From Erwinia pyri (GTDB lineage: Bacteria; Pseudomonadota; Gammaproteobacteria; Enterobacterales; Enterobacteriaceae): 64,000 nt of DNA. The stretch lies in assembly GCF_030758455.1 (NCBI RefSeq), contig NZ_CP132353.1, positions 496,001 through 560,000 on the forward strand, read 5' to 3'. A program made the position numbers and the translations under genes. The notes beneath the pieces were generated by a model. It ran no database searches and had not been told where the DNA came from. It was given only the letters and a program-made list of their open reading frames with translations. This document shows, one piece after another, positions 51,181 to 60,453 of this stretch; the stretch's first letter is position 1; each line of letters begins with the position of its first letter.

Positions 51181-52614
51181 TCAGTTGTTCTGGTAAACAT
51201 CCTTATAGAGCCGGCTTTCAAAGCGCACCAGCGGGATACGACGCTGGCGCTGATCTTCCGGCGGGACAGCATAGCCCGAGAGATACTGGACAAATGCCAC
51301 GCGCTGCCCGCTGGCCGTGGTCATAAAGCCAGCAAGGTTGTACACACCCTGCAGGGAGCCGGTCTTGGCCGATACCTTGCCGTCAACGCCTGCTTCATGA
51401 AGACCTCCGCGATAACGTAACGTTCCGTCATAGCCTGCAAGCGGCAACATAGAGATATAATTCAGCTCCCGATCGTTTTTTGCAATGTACTGCAACACTT
51501 GCATCATGGTAGCAGGGGAAATCAGATCGTGGCGCGAAAGCCCGGATCCATCTACCTGGATGCTGTTACCTAAATCCACGTTCGCTTTTTGACGCAGGAT
51601 CTGACGAACAGCATCAGATCCGGCACGCCAGGTGCCCGGTACGCCAAAGCGTTCATGACCGATAGTGCGGAAAACGGTATCCGCGATCATGTTGTCTGAC
51701 TTCTTCAGCATAATCTTCAGCAGATCGTGCAGGGGAGCAGACTGCGTTTGGGCCAGCACCGTAGCCGGAGGCGTTACCCGCGTCTGACGCAGCAGATGGC
51801 CTGAATAGTCGATATCTGCAGCCCGCAACTCTGCTTTAAGCAGTGCGCCCGCATAGCTGGCGCCATCCTGAATGGCAAAAGCCAACGGCAGCGGCTCTGA
51901 GCGCTGTGTCATACAGCCGGTGAGCGTAAAGCGGTTCAGTTCACCCGGCACGACATCCAGTTCACAATACTGCGCCTCCGGCGAGCCCTTTGCCAGCGTA
52001 CGGACCTGGCTGAACATGTTCACCGGATAGAACGACGCCACGCGGATAAATGCGTTATCCCCTGCCTTAGGCGCGCTGTAAAGCGAGACAGAGAAGCAGT
52101 TACGGTCAACGATAGCGGCAGCGGGCGGGGCGCTGAAGCACTGGGTCATATCGTTCCAGGGCCAGCCCGGCGCTTTGTCATGGCTGGCAAACACCGAGGT
52201 GTCGATAACCAGATTACCATCAATATGATTGACGCCCTGCTTTTTCAGGGTAGCTACCATGTTGCGCAGATCCTGCCGCGTCAGCGTGGGATCGCCGCCA
52301 AACCGCGCCACCAGATCCCCCTGAAGGGTGCCATTACTCACCGAGCCTTTACTCTCAAGCTGCGTATGGAAACGGTAATCTGGCCCAAGCTGAAGCAGCG
52401 CCGCCAACGCGGTTATCACCTTCATGGTACTGGCAGGCAGCGCCATTTGTTGGCTGTGATAATCAATAACAGGGGTAGTGGCGCCTATTTTTTGCACAAC
52501 TAACGCCAGGTTCGCGCCATCCGGCAGATATTGGGTATAGTCTTCAACCGAACCCGCCTGAGCATTTAGCACAAATGCGCAGGCCAGAGCGGTAACAATT
52601 CGTGAAAATCGCAT
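51181..52614 (-). CDS. dacB: D-alanyl-D-alanine carboxypeptidase/endopeptidase PBP4 (DacB)
   Basis: 477 residues, the E. coli length. Signal peptide cut near NAQAGS (about 20), catalytic SxxK motif in ALPASTMKVITAL, SxN in KKSDNMIADTV, KTG in SAKTGSLQG. Periplasmic low-molecular-weight PBP that trims and cleaves peptidoglycan cross-links. Start at 52614 (MRFSRIVTAL) gives the signal peptide; the in-frame extension to 52728 does not. Divergent from greA. Confidence 0.96.
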   Translation of the reverse strand: MRFSRIVTALACAFVLNAQAGSVEDYTQYLPDGANLALVVQKIGATTPVIDYHSQQMALPASTMKVITALAALLQLGPDYRFHTQLESKGSVSNGTLQGDLVARFGGDPTLTRQDLRNMVATLKKQGVNHIDGNLVIDTSVFASHDKAPGWPWNDMTQCFSAPPAAAIVDRNCFSVSLYSAPKAGDNAFIRVASFYPVNMFSQVRTLAKGSPEAQYCELDVVPGELNRFTLTGCMTQRSEPLPLAFAIQDGASYAGALLKAELRAADIDYSGHLLRQTRVTPPATVLAQTQSAPLHDLLKIMLKKSDNMIADTVFRTIGHERFGVPGTWRAGSDAVRQILRQKANVDLGNSIQVDGSGLSRHDLISPATMMQVLQYIAKNDRELNYISMLPLAGYDGTLRYRGGLHEAGVDGKVSAKTGSLQGVYNLAGFMTTASGQRVAFVQYLSGYAVPPEDQRQRRIPLVRFESRLYKDVYQNN

Positions 52615-52780
52615 AATCTCGCGTTTACTGACAGGTGATGCCGACATACTACGGTGCATCGTTGTGGAAAGTAAACGATGACCCATAAGGAACTCTGGGT
52701 TAAAATACGTATCAAAATGCAAAACCACCAGGCCCTGGGTCTCTCCCGGGTCAGGTTTATTTCGTTTGTAATTCAGTGGT

Positions 52781-52801
52781 AAGCGCCGCAGAACGCTTTT
52801 T
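52781..52801 (+). terminator. Premature terminator-like hairpin in the greA leader
   Basis: AAGCG / CGCTT stem with an 8-nt loop and a T run (TTTTT from 52797), about 60 nt before the greA ATG. In E. coli, greA has a leader attenuator that yields short RNAs. The resemblance is by position and shape. Confidence 0.55.
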
Positions 52802-52861
52802 CTGCATCAACCTGTCAGGATGACGAGATTTTGCACAGGATGGATTTTACGAGGTATTGAG

Positions 52862-53338
52862 ATGAATCAGATTCCGATGACGTTAAGGGGCGCGGACAAA
52901 CTGCGTGAAGAGCTCGAAGAGCTGAAAACCATTAAACGCCCCAGAATTATTGCCTCAATTGCTGATGCCCGTGAGCACGGCGACTTAAAAGAGAACGCTG
53001 AGTATCACGCTGCGCGTGAAGAGCAGGGCTTTTGTGAAGGTCGTATTCAGGAGATTGAGGCTAAGCTCTCTAATGCTCAGGTGATCGACGTCACTAAAAT
53101 GAACGCGAACGGTCGGGTGATCTTCGGTTCAACCGTGACCGTATTGAACCTGGATACGGACGAAGAGTCGACTTATCGCATTGTTGGCGATGATGAAGCT
53201 GACTTTAAGCAAAATCTGATTTCTGTTAACTCGCCAATGGCGCGTGGCCTGATTGGTAAAGAAGTCGATGATGTGACCATCGTCAAAACGCCCGGCGGTG
53301 ACGTCGAGTATGAAATTCTGAAGATAGAATATCTTTAA
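52862..53338 (+). CDS. greA: Transcription elongation factor GreA
   Basis: 158 residues (E. coli 158). N-terminal coiled-coil finger with the acidic tip [21 protein letters not shown] (Asp/Glu that act in the RNA polymerase secondary channel) and a C-terminal FKBP-like domain. It rescues backtracked RNA polymerase. Start at 52862 ([10 protein letters not shown]) by homology; the ATG at 52820 adds 14 residues. Confidence 0.97.
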   Translation: MNQIPMTLRGADKLREELEELKTIKRPRIIASIADAREHGDLKENAEYHAAREEQGFCEGRIQEIEAKLSNAQVIDVTKMNANGRVIFGSTVTVLNLDTDEESTYRIVGDDEADFKQNLISVNSPMARGLIGKEVDDVTIVKTPGGDVEYEILKIEYL

Positions 53339-53380
53339 ATTCTGCTACGCTGGAATAAGCGGGCGTATTGTAAAGAAAGG

Positions 53381-53405
53381 AAAAAGGCCGCTTAGCGGCC
53401 TTTTA
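53381..53405. terminator. Bidirectional terminator between greA and yhbY
   Basis: 10-bp stem AAAAGGCCGC / GCGGCCTTTT with a TTA loop. Confidence 0.85.
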
Positions 53406-53457
53406 TCAACATCAGGAGCATGTCACCTTCTGCGCAAGCGTCAGTTTTTACTGCGGC

Positions 53458-53751
53458 TCAGCGAGGAAGAGCGATCTTGCGTTCCTTCGTTGGACGGTAC
53501 AGTACCAGCGTCTTGCCGATAACCTGCACGTTTGCTGCTTTGGTTTCGCGCACGATAGCCTCAACAACCAGTGCTTTCGTCTCACGGTCTTCCGTAGCGA
53601 TTTTCACCTTGATGAGCTCGTGGTGCTCCAGTGCTTGTTCGATCTCGGCCAGCACCCCTTCGGTCAAACCGTTGTTGCCCAGCATGACCACAGGCTTCAG
53701 CGGATGGGCCAGTCCTTTGAGGTGTTGTTTTTGTTTGGTACTCAGATTCAT
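53458..53751 (-). CDS. yhbY: Ribosome assembly RNA-binding protein YhbY
   Basis: 97 residues (E. coli 97). CRM domain with the GxxG loop in VVMLGNNGLTEGVLAEIEQAL. Binds pre-50S particles. Divergent from rlmE with a 128-bp gap. Confidence 0.96.
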   Translation of the reverse strand: MNLSTKQKQHLKGLAHPLKPVVMLGNNGLTEGVLAEIEQALEHHELIKVKIATEDRETKALVVEAIVRETKAANVQVIGKTLVLYRPTKERKIALPR

Positions 53752-53879
53752 CGTATTTTTTACTTACATTGGGATTGAAAACGGGTCATTCTACCGCCAT
53801 CTCTGGTGTATCACCAAATCGGCATTGCTGATTTGCGCGGTTTATTTATCGCATACGCTGAATCATAGTTGGAAATTGT

Positions 53880-54509
53880 ATGACTGGTAAAAAGCGTTCG
53901 GCCAGTTCCAGCCGCTGGCTACAGGAACACTTTAGCGATAAATATGTGCTTCAGGCACAGAAAAAAGGGCTGCGTTCGCGTGCCTGGTTTAAACTTGATG
54001 AAATACAGCAAGGTGACAAGCTGTTCAAGCCGGGTATGACCGTGGTTGACCTGGGTGCTGCACCCGGCGGCTGGTCTCAGTATGTGGTGACACAGATTGG
54101 GTCACAGGGCCGCGTCATTGGTTGTGATATCCTGCCGATGGATCCTATCGCCGGTGTCGATTTCCTTCAGGGCGATTTTCGTGATGAACTGGTGATGAAA
54201 GCCCTGCTGGAACGCGTTGGCGACAATAAAGTGCAGGTTGTGATGTCCGATATGGCGCCCAACATGACAGGAACGCCCGCGGTAGATATTCCCCGCTCGA
54301 TGTATTTAGTTGAGCTTGCGCTGGAAATGTGTCGAGATGTACTGGCACCTGGCGGCAGTTTTTTAGTGAAAGTGTTTCAGGGAGATGGCTTTGAAGATTA
54401 CCTCCGGGAAATTCGCTCCCTGTTTACGAAAGTAAAAATTCGTAAGCCGGACGCTTCGCGCTCTCGATCGCGTGAAGTGTACATTGTAGCGACAGGGCGC
54501 AAACTATAG
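53880..54509 (+). CDS. rlmE: 23S rRNA 2'-O-ribose U2552 methyltransferase RlmE
   Basis: 209 residues (E. coli 209). SAM-binding motif [15 protein letters not shown], and the catalytic tetrad K-D-K-E, with K in [11 protein letters not shown] and D in VMSDMAPNM. It modifies the 23S A loop in 50S particles. ftsH follows after 46 nt. Confidence 0.97.
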   Translation: MTGKKRSASSSRWLQEHFSDKYVLQAQKKGLRSRAWFKLDEIQQGDKLFKPGMTVVDLGAAPGGWSQYVVTQIGSQGRVIGCDILPMDPIAGVDFLQGDFRDELVMKALLERVGDNKVQVVMSDMAPNMTGTPAVDIPRSMYLVELALEMCRDVLAPGGSFLVKVFQGDGFEDYLREIRSLFTKVKIRKPDASRSRSREVYIVATGRKL

Positions 54510-54555
54510 TACCCTACGCTGTCTGTTAACACAGTTGTAATAAGAGGTTAATCCC

Positions 54556-56499
54556 TTGAGTGACATGGCGAAAAACCTGATTCTCTGGTTAGTCATCGCA
54601 GTCGTGCTGATGTCTGTATTCCAGAGCTTTGGGCCCAGCGAGTCGAATGGCCGTAGGGTTGACTACTCAACCTTCCTGTCGGAAGTGAACCAGGATCAGG
54701 TCCGCGAGGCACGTATTAACGGGCGTGAAATCAACGTTGTCAAAAAAGACAGTAACAAATACACAACTTATATCCCCGTCAACGATCCTAAGTTGCTCGA
54801 TAACCTGTTGACTAAAAATGTAAAAGTCGTGGGCGAACCACCAGAAGAGCCGAGCCTGTTGGCCTCGATCTTTATCTCATGGTTCCCAATGCTGTTACTT
54901 ATCGGTGTCTGGATCTTCTTTATGCGCCAGATGCAGGGCGGGGGCGGCAAAGGCGCGATGTCCTTTGGTAAAAGCAAAGCCCGCATGCTGACGGAAGATC
55001 AGATCAAGACTACCTTCGCCGATGTTGCAGGTTGCGACGAAGCGAAAGATGAAGTGGCTGAGCTGGTAGAATACCTGCGTGAGCCAAGCCGCTTCCAGAA
55101 GCTGGGTGGTAAAATTCCGAAAGGCGTACTGATGGTCGGTCCTCCGGGTACCGGTAAAACGCTGCTGGCGAAAGCCATTGCAGGCGAAGCTAAAGTGCCT
55201 TTCTTTACCATTTCCGGTTCTGACTTTGTTGAAATGTTCGTCGGTGTGGGTGCATCCCGCGTCCGTGACATGTTTGAACAGGCCAAAAAAGCGGCACCCT
55301 GCATCATCTTTATCGATGAGATCGATGCAGTAGGTCGTCAGCGTGGCGCTGGTTTAGGCGGTGGTCACGATGAACGTGAGCAGACCCTGAACCAGATGCT
55401 GGTAGAGATGGATGGTTTTGAAGGCAATGAAGGCATCATCGTTATTGCTGCTACTAACCGTCCAGACGTGCTTGACCCAGCGCTGCTGCGTCCGGGCCGT
55501 TTTGACCGTCAGGTTGTGGTCGGCCTGCCAGATGTGCGTGGACGCGAACAGATCTTGAAAGTGCATATGCGTCGTGTGCCTCTGGCTACTGATGTTGAAG
55601 CGTCAGTGATTGCCCGTGGTACGCCTGGCTTCTCCGGTGCGGATTTGGCTAACCTGGTCAACGAAGCGGCGCTGTTTGCTGCTCGTGGCAACAAACGCGT
55701 TGTCTCGATGGTCGAGTTCGAAAAAGCGAAAGATAAAATCATGATGGGTGCGGAACGCCGTTCCATGGTGATGACAGAATCGCAGAAAGAGTCCACGGCT
55801 TATCACGAAGCAGGTCACGCGATTATCGGTCGTCTGGTGCCTGAGCACGATCCGGTGCACAAAGTGACCATTATTCCTCGTGGTCGTGCGTTGGGTGTGA
55901 CCTTCTTCCTGCCTGAAGGCGACGCAATCAGCGCAAGCCGTCAGAAACTGGAAAGTCAGATCTCCACGCTCTACGGTGGCCGTCTGGCGGAAGAGATCAT
56001 CTACGGCGTAGAGCACGTTTCTACTGGCGCGTCTAACGACATCAAAGTAGCAACCTCTATTGCACGTAACATGGTGACGCAATGGGGCTTCTCAGAGAAA
56101 CTGGGCCCGCTGTTGTATGCTGAAGAAGAGGGTGAAGTTTTCCTCGGTCGTTCAGTGGCGAAAGCGAAGCACATGTCTGATGAAACCGCACGTATCATTG
56201 ACCAGGAAGTGAAATCTCTGGTTGAAGGTAACTACCAGCGTGCCCGCCGTATTCTGAATGAAAATATGGACATTCTTCATGCGATGAAAGATGCGCTGAT
56301 GAAGTATGAAACCATTGATGCTCCGCAGATTGATGACCTGATGGCACGACGTGAAGTGCGTCCGCCACAAGGTTGGGAAGATCCGGGCAGCAGCACCAAT
56401 TCTGATAACAACGGTACGCCAAAGGCGCCGCGCCCGGTTGATGAACCGCGCACGCCTAACCCAGGTAACACTATGTCAGAGCAGTTTGGCGACAAGTAA
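54556..56499 (+). CDS. ftsH: ATP-dependent zinc metalloprotease FtsH
   Basis: 647 residues from the TTG at 54556, which has AAGAGG upstream; the internal ATG at 54565 gives the 644-residue form used in some annotations. Two membrane helices (about 7-25 and 98-120), an AAA+ domain (Walker [40 protein letters not shown]) and a zinc protease domain with HEAGH. It degrades LpxC, sigma-32 and misassembled membrane proteins, and so sets LPS synthesis. Confidence 0.97.
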   Translation: MSDMAKNLILWLVIAVVLMSVFQSFGPSESNGRRVDYSTFLSEVNQDQVREARINGREINVVKKDSNKYTTYIPVNDPKLLDNLLTKNVKVVGEPPEEPSLLASIFISWFPMLLLIGVWIFFMRQMQGGGGKGAMSFGKSKARMLTEDQIKTTFADVAGCDEAKDEVAELVEYLREPSRFQKLGGKIPKGVLMVGPPGTGKTLLAKAIAGEAKVPFFTISGSDFVEMFVGVGASRVRDMFEQAKKAAPCIIFIDEIDAVGRQRGAGLGGGHDEREQTLNQMLVEMDGFEGNEGIIVIAATNRPDVLDPALLRPGRFDRQVVVGLPDVRGREQILKVHMRRVPLATDVEASVIARGTPGFSGADLANLVNEAALFAARGNKRVVSMVEFEKAKDKIMMGAERRSMVMTESQKESTAYHEAGHAIIGRLVPEHDPVHKVTIIPRGRALGVTFFLPEGDAISASRQKLESQISTLYGGRLAEEIIYGVEHVSTGASNDIKVATSIARNMVTQWGFSEKLGPLLYAEEEGEVFLGRSVAKAKHMSDETARIIDQEVKSLVEGNYQRARRILNENMDILHAMKDALMKYETIDAPQIDDLMARREVRPPQGWEDPGSSTNSDNNGTPKAPRPVDEPRTPNPGNTMSEQFGDK

Positions 56500-56525
56500 T
56501 CACCCTGTTCGTACAAGCTCATTCC

Positions 56526-56552
56526 AAACCCCGGCCTTGACCGGGGTTTTTT
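56526..56552 (+). terminator. Terminator of ftsH
   Basis: AAACCCCGG / CCGGGG stem with a CCTTGA loop and six T. Confidence 0.9.
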
Positions 56553-56565
56553 ATATCCTTAGATT

Positions 56566-56592
56566 GACCACCCTGACCACCCTGACCGCCCT
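56566..56592. repeat. Three 9-bp tandem repeats between ftsH and folP
   Basis: GACCACCCT, GACCACCCT, GACCGCCCT in direct succession, about 30 bp before the folP start. A small microsatellite-like array with no obvious function. Confidence 0.9.
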
Positions 56593-56619
56593 GCAGAATA
56601 CGTTTGGAGAGTGACCGTT

Positions 56620-57456
56620 ATGAAGCTTTACGCCCGGGATGCCGTGCTCGATTTATCCCACCCTCATGTGATGGGGATCCTGAATGTGACCCCGGACTCT
56701 TTTTCCGATGGGGGAAAGCATAACGAGCTGGTTCAGGCGCTGACGCATGCCAACGAGATGATTAACGCAGGCGCCACCATTATTGATGTGGGGGGGGAAT
56801 CAACCCGGCCAGGCGCTGATGAAGTCAGCGTTGAGCAGGAGCTTGAGCGGGTTATCCCGGTAGTGGAAGCCCTGTCACAGCGTTTTGAAGTCTGGATCTC
56901 GGTGGATACCTCCAAGCCAGAAGTGATCCGCGAGTCGGCAAACGCGGGTGCGCATATCATCAACGATATTCGCTCCCTGCAGGAGCCGGGCGCGCTTGAG
57001 GCCGCTGCAGAAACGGGGCTGCCAGTCTGCCTGATGCATATGCAGGGTGAACCGCGCACCATGCAGCAGGCGCCCAAATACACCCGGCTGCTGCAGGATG
57101 TCGACGCCTTTTTCGTTCAGCATATCGCCCGCTGCGAAGCGGCTGGGATTAAAAAAGAGCAGTTGATCCTCGACCCGGGGTTCGGTTTCGGTAAGAATCT
57201 CTCTCATAATTATCAGTTGCTGGCCCATCTGGCCGATTTTCATCGCTATGGGCTACCGCTGCTGGTCGGGATGTCCCGCAAGAGTATGATTGGTCAGCTG
57301 CTGAACGTCGGGCCGTCACAACGGCTTACCGGCAGCCTGGCCTGCGCGGTGATTGCCGCAATGCAGGGCGCGCATATCCTGCGCGTTCATGATGTCAAAG
57401 AAACCGTCGAGGCGATGCGCGTCGTCGAAGCAACACTGTCAGCGAAGGAAGAGTAA
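56620..57456 (+). CDS. folP: Dihydropteroate synthase FolP
   Basis: 278 residues (E. coli 282). Signatures [16 protein letters not shown] and the pterin-site segment [20 protein letters not shown] and LVGMSRKS downstream. Sulfonamide target in folate synthesis. ATG at 56620 is chosen (MKLYARDA) over a GTG three codons upstream. It lies 4 nt before the glmM ATG. Confidence 0.96.
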   Translation: MKLYARDAVLDLSHPHVMGILNVTPDSFSDGGKHNELVQALTHANEMINAGATIIDVGGESTRPGADEVSVEQELERVIPVVEALSQRFEVWISVDTSKPEVIRESANAGAHIINDIRSLQEPGALEAAAETGLPVCLMHMQGEPRTMQQAPKYTRLLQDVDAFFVQHIARCEAAGIKKEQLILDPGFGFGKNLSHNYQLLAHLADFHRYGLPLLVGMSRKSMIGQLLNVGPSQRLTGSLACAVIAAMQGAHILRVHDVKETVEAMRVVEATLSAKEE

Positions 57457-57460
57457 CGCT

Positions 57461-58795
57461 ATGAGCAACCGTAAGTATTTTGGCACCGATGGTATCCGCG
57501 GCAAAGTGGGCGAATCTCCAATCACGCCTGATTTCGTCCTCAAGCTGGGCTGGGCTGCGGGGAAGGTGTTAGCGCGTAATGGCTCAAAGAAAATTATTAT
57601 CGGTAAGGACACGCGTATCTCAGGCTATATGCTGGAATCGGCCTTAGAAGCTGGCCTGGCCGCCGCAGGGCTTTCCGCTGCCTTTACCGGCCCTATGCCT
57701 ACGCCAGCCATCGCCTACCTGACCCGTACCTTCCGTGCAGAGGCGGGCATTGTCATCTCCGCTTCACACAATCCTTTTGACGATAACGGCATCAAATTTT
57801 TCTCTGTGGAAGGCACGAAATTGCCCGATGACGTAGAAGAAGCGATCGAAGCGGAAATGGAAAAGCCGATCACCTGCGTGGAGTCTGCGGCGCTGGGTCG
57901 TGCCAGCCGTATTGTCGATGCCGCTGGCCGTTACATTGAATTCTGCAAAGGCACCTTCCCCAGCGAGCTTAGCCTCAATGGCCTGAAGATTGTGGTGGAC
58001 TGCGCAAATGGCGCGACCTACCACATTGCGCCTAATGTCCTGCGTGAGCTTGGCGCCACCGTTATCACTCTCGGCGTAACGCCTGACGGCATGAACATCA
58101 ACAAAGAGTGTGGTGCCACCGACGTACGCCAGCTTCAGGAACGCGTCCTGGCCGAAAAGGCAGACATTGGTCTGGCCTACGATGGCGATGGTGACCGCAT
58201 CATGATGGTGGACCACCTGGGTCTCAAAGTGGACGGTGACCAGATCCTCTACATTATCGCCCGCGAAGGCCTCCGTCAGGGACAGCTGCGCGGCGGCGTG
58301 GTAGGTACGCTGATGAGCAACATGGGGCTTGAGCTGGCGCTGAAACAGCTGGGGATTCCGTTTGCAAGAGCCAAAGTGGGTGACCGCTATGTGCTGGAGA
58401 AGCTGCAGGAGAAAGGGTGGCGACTCGGTGCAGAGAACTCCGGTCACGTTATCCTGCTGGATAAAACCACCACAGGTGATGGCATTGTAGCCGGTTTGCA
58501 GGTACTGACTGCGATGGTGCGTAATCATATGAGCCTGCACGACCTGTGTAGTGGTATGAAGCTGCTGCCACAAATTCTGGTTAACGTGCGCTTTAGCGGC
58601 ACTACTGACCCACTTGAGGACGAAACGGTAAAAACAATTACCGCCGATGTGGAAAAAGAGTTGAAGGGCAGGGGACGCGTGCTGCTGCGTAAATCTGGTA
58701 CAGAGCCGTTGATTCGCGTGATGGTTGAAGGGGAAGATGAAGCTCTGGTGACCGGACTCGCTCACCGCATTGCGGATGCCGTAAAAGCTGTCTGA
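57461..58795 (+). CDS. glmM: Phosphoglucosamine mutase GlmM
   Basis: 444 residues (E. coli 445). The phosphorylatable serine is S102 in [10 protein letters not shown]; the Mg-binding loop is YDGDGDR; the sugar loop is AENSGH and the phosphate loop is [12 protein letters not shown]. It makes glucosamine-1-phosphate for UDP-GlcNAc, upstream of MurA and LPS. Start at 57461 ([11 protein letters not shown]); an in-frame ATG at 57353 inside folP is rejected. Confidence 0.97.
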   Translation: MSNRKYFGTDGIRGKVGESPITPDFVLKLGWAAGKVLARNGSKKIIIGKDTRISGYMLESALEAGLAAAGLSAAFTGPMPTPAIAYLTRTFRAEAGIVISASHNPFDDNGIKFFSVEGTKLPDDVEEAIEAEMEKPITCVESAALGRASRIVDAAGRYIEFCKGTFPSELSLNGLKIVVDCANGATYHIAPNVLRELGATVITLGVTPDGMNINKECGATDVRQLQERVLAEKADIGLAYDGDGDRIMMVDHLGLKVDGDQILYIIAREGLRQGQLRGGVVGTLMSNMGLELALKQLGIPFARAKVGDRYVLEKLQEKGWRLGAENSGHVILLDKTTTGDGIVAGLQVLTAMVRNHMSLHDLCSGMKLLPQILVNVRFSGTTDPLEDETVKTITADVEKELKGRGRVLLRKSGTEPLIRVMVEGEDEALVTGLAHRIADAVKAV

Positions 58796-58854
58796 CGCCG
58801 CTCCCGGGTCTTGCTGGCCCGGCTGCTGAAAAAGGCCTGCATCGCCTCAATGTG

Positions 58855-58890
58855 ATGCGGGCGCAGGAATGTTCTCTGCGCCCGCATTTT
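58855..58890 (+). terminator. Terminator of folP-glmM
   Basis: Perfect 12-bp stem ATGCGGGCGCAG / CTGCGCCCGCAT with a 9-nt loop, then TTTTGC. Confidence 0.85.
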
Positions 58891-59031
58891 GCTACTTCTT
58901 TTCAGTAAAAAAACGCGAGCTATGATTTATCCTTTTCCGCACAAAAAGTCGCCAGGTGAATGATTTACGTGCAGGTTTTCGCTGCCTTTGCCGTTTTTTT
59001 CCGCAATCAGTAGCGGGGCAGCAAATTGCTC

Positions 59032-59060
59032 TTGCGCACTCAGGCGGCTTTGGTTAGTAT
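59032..59060 (+). promoter_or_regulatory. Candidate sigma-70 promoter of secG
   Basis: TTGCGC (59032-59037), exactly 17 bp, TAGTAT (59055-59060). It would give a leader of about 88 nt. The rest of 58891-59154 shows no gene. Confidence 0.6.
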
Positions 59061-59154
59061 TCACACCCGCTTCTGATGGGTAGTGAAGACGCTATCTCTC
59101 TAACTGGTTTGAAGCTTTTGATGTGCGGTTAACGCGCAAGGAAACAGATTAATT

Positions 59155-59487
59155 ATGTACGAAGCTCTCTTGGTAGTTTTCCTTATTGTGGCAATCGGCC
59201 TTGTAGGTCTGATTATGCTTCAGCAAGGTAAAGGCGCTGATATGGGCGCGTCATTTGGTGCAGGCGGTTCCGCTACGCTGTTCGGTTCTAACGGTTCAGG
59301 TAACTTTATGACCCGTATGACCGCAGTACTGGCGACATTGTTCTTCATCATTAGCTTGATTCTGGGTAACCTCAACAGCAACAAAACGCAGAAAGGAAGC
59401 GAGTGGGAAAATCTGACTCAGCCTGCACAGTCGCAGCAGAGCCAGCCAGCGAAACCGGCCACGCCGGGTAGCGATATCCCACAGTAA
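59155..59487 (+). CDS. secG: Preprotein translocase subunit SecG
   Basis: 110 residues (E. coli 110). Two membrane helices (about 2-22 and 55-75) joined by a Gly-rich loop (MGASFGAGGSATLFGSNGSG), then a Gln/Pro-rich tail. Part of SecYEG. tRNA-Leu follows by 53 nt, as in the E. coli secG-leuU pair. Confidence 0.96.
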   Translation: MYEALLVVFLIVAIGLVGLIMLQQGKGADMGASFGAGGSATLFGSNGSGNFMTRMTAVLATLFFIISLILGNLNSNKTQKGSEWENLTQPAQSQQSQPAKPATPGSDIPQ

Positions 59488-59540
59488 GCAGTAAGGGTGT
59501 GATTTCGACGCGACAGAAATAAAAAAGTCGTCTCTTTAGT

Positions 59541-59627
59541 GCCGTGGTGGTGGAATTGGTAGACACGCTACCTTGAGGTGGTAGTGCCCGCATGGGCTTA
59601 CGGGTTCAAGTCCCGTCCTCGGTACCA
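59541..59627 (+). tRNA. leuU: tRNA-Leu (anticodon GAG), with a T5-T68 acceptor mismatch
   Basis: 87 nt. Anticodon stem CTACC / GGTAG with loop TTGAGGT (anticodon GAG at 59575-59577). Long variable arm (GCCC / GGGC), T-arm CGGG-TTCAAGT-CCCG, encoded CCA. The acceptor 5' strand is GCCGTGG and the 3' strand is CCTCGGT. By recall, E. coli leuU has A at position 5 (GCCGAGG). The T here faces T68, leaving an unpaired acceptor position; G1-T72 is a wobble in both. Confidence 0.95.
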
Positions 59628-59641
59628 AACTTCAGTATTGC

Positions 59642-59670
59642 TTGCATTTTATGCAAGATCGGCGTAGTAT
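59642..59670 (+). promoter_or_regulatory. Sigma-70 promoter of initiator tRNA and rimP-nusA-infB
   Basis: TTGCAT (59642-59647), exactly 17 bp, TAGTAT (59665-59670), about 16 bp before the mature tRNA start. The -35 lies inside a perfect hairpin CTTGCAT-TTT-ATGCAAG (59641-59657). Confidence 0.75.
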
Positions 59671-59686
59671 TTGCCACGTTTTCGGA

Positions 59687-59763
<77 letters not shown>

Positions 59764-59892
59764 CTTTCCCTTAGAGTTCTTTTTCAAATATACTGTATGC
59801 ATCGAACGGCGCATCTTCAGCAGATTTTGAAAAAAATTCTTTTGGATTGTGCCGAACCGCCAGATTTTTGGCGTACAGGGTCCAGTCGCATT

Positions 59893-59959
59893 AAGCCCCG
59901 ATTTATCGGGGTTTTTTGTTATCAGGAAACAGCATACTGGGCTATTAAGCCCTTTTTTT
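59893..59959 (+). terminator. Tandem terminator hairpins in the rimP leader
   Basis: First: CCCCGAT / ATCGGGG around a short loop with T6 (59893-59917). Second: GGGCT / AGCCC with an ATTA loop and T7 (59939-59959). They lie between initiator tRNA and rimP, where E. coli has leader attenuators and NusA-dependent control. The second ends 18 nt before the rimP start. Confidence 0.85.
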
Positions 59960-59976
59960 ATGTCTTGGGGGTGGCC

Positions 59977-60429
59977 TTGTCCACATTAGAGCAAAAATTA
60001 ACTGAGCTGATCACAGCACCGGTAGAAGCGCTGGGCTACGAACTGGTCGGTATCGAGTTTGTACGCGGTCGCACATCCACGTTGCGCATCTATATTGATA
60101 GTGAAGATGGCATCAATGTTGACGATTGTGCTGATGTTAGCCACCAGGTAAGTGCCGTATTCGATGTCGAAGACCCGATAACCGTCGCTTACAACCTTGA
60201 AGTCTCCTCACCAGGCCTTGAGCGCCCACTCTTTACCGCTGCGCATTACGCACAATTTATTGGCGAAGAAGTGAGCCTGGTGCTGCGTATGGCCGTTCAA
60301 AACCGCCGCAAATGGCAGGGCATCATTAAATCTGTTGAAGGTGAAATGATCACTGTTGCTGTTGAGGGTAACGACGAAGTGTTCGCGCTGAGCAATATTC
60401 AGAAGGCGAACCTGGTTCCCCACTTTTAA
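59977..60429 (+). CDS. rimP: Ribosome maturation factor RimP
   Basis: 150 residues from the TTG at 59977, matching E. coli RimP, which also uses TTG. An ATG at 59797 would run through the leader hairpins and is rejected. Two domains: RimP-N (about 1-83) and the SH3-like RimP-C (about 90-150). 30S assembly factor. nusA starts 24 nt downstream. Confidence 0.96.
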   Translation: MSTLEQKLTELITAPVEALGYELVGIEFVRGRTSTLRIYIDSEDGINVDDCADVSHQVSAVFDVEDPITVAYNLEVSSPGLERPLFTAAHYAQFIGEEVSLVLRMAVQNRRKWQGIIKSVEGEMITVAVEGNDEVFALSNIQKANLVPHF

Positions 60430-60453
60430 AAGTCCGGATTGAGGCATACCAGG

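Noticed and set aside
57764-58765. 333-codon minus-strand ORF inside glmM
   Set aside because: Purely a shadow of the high-GC third codon positions in glmM; His/Gln-rich with no start signal.
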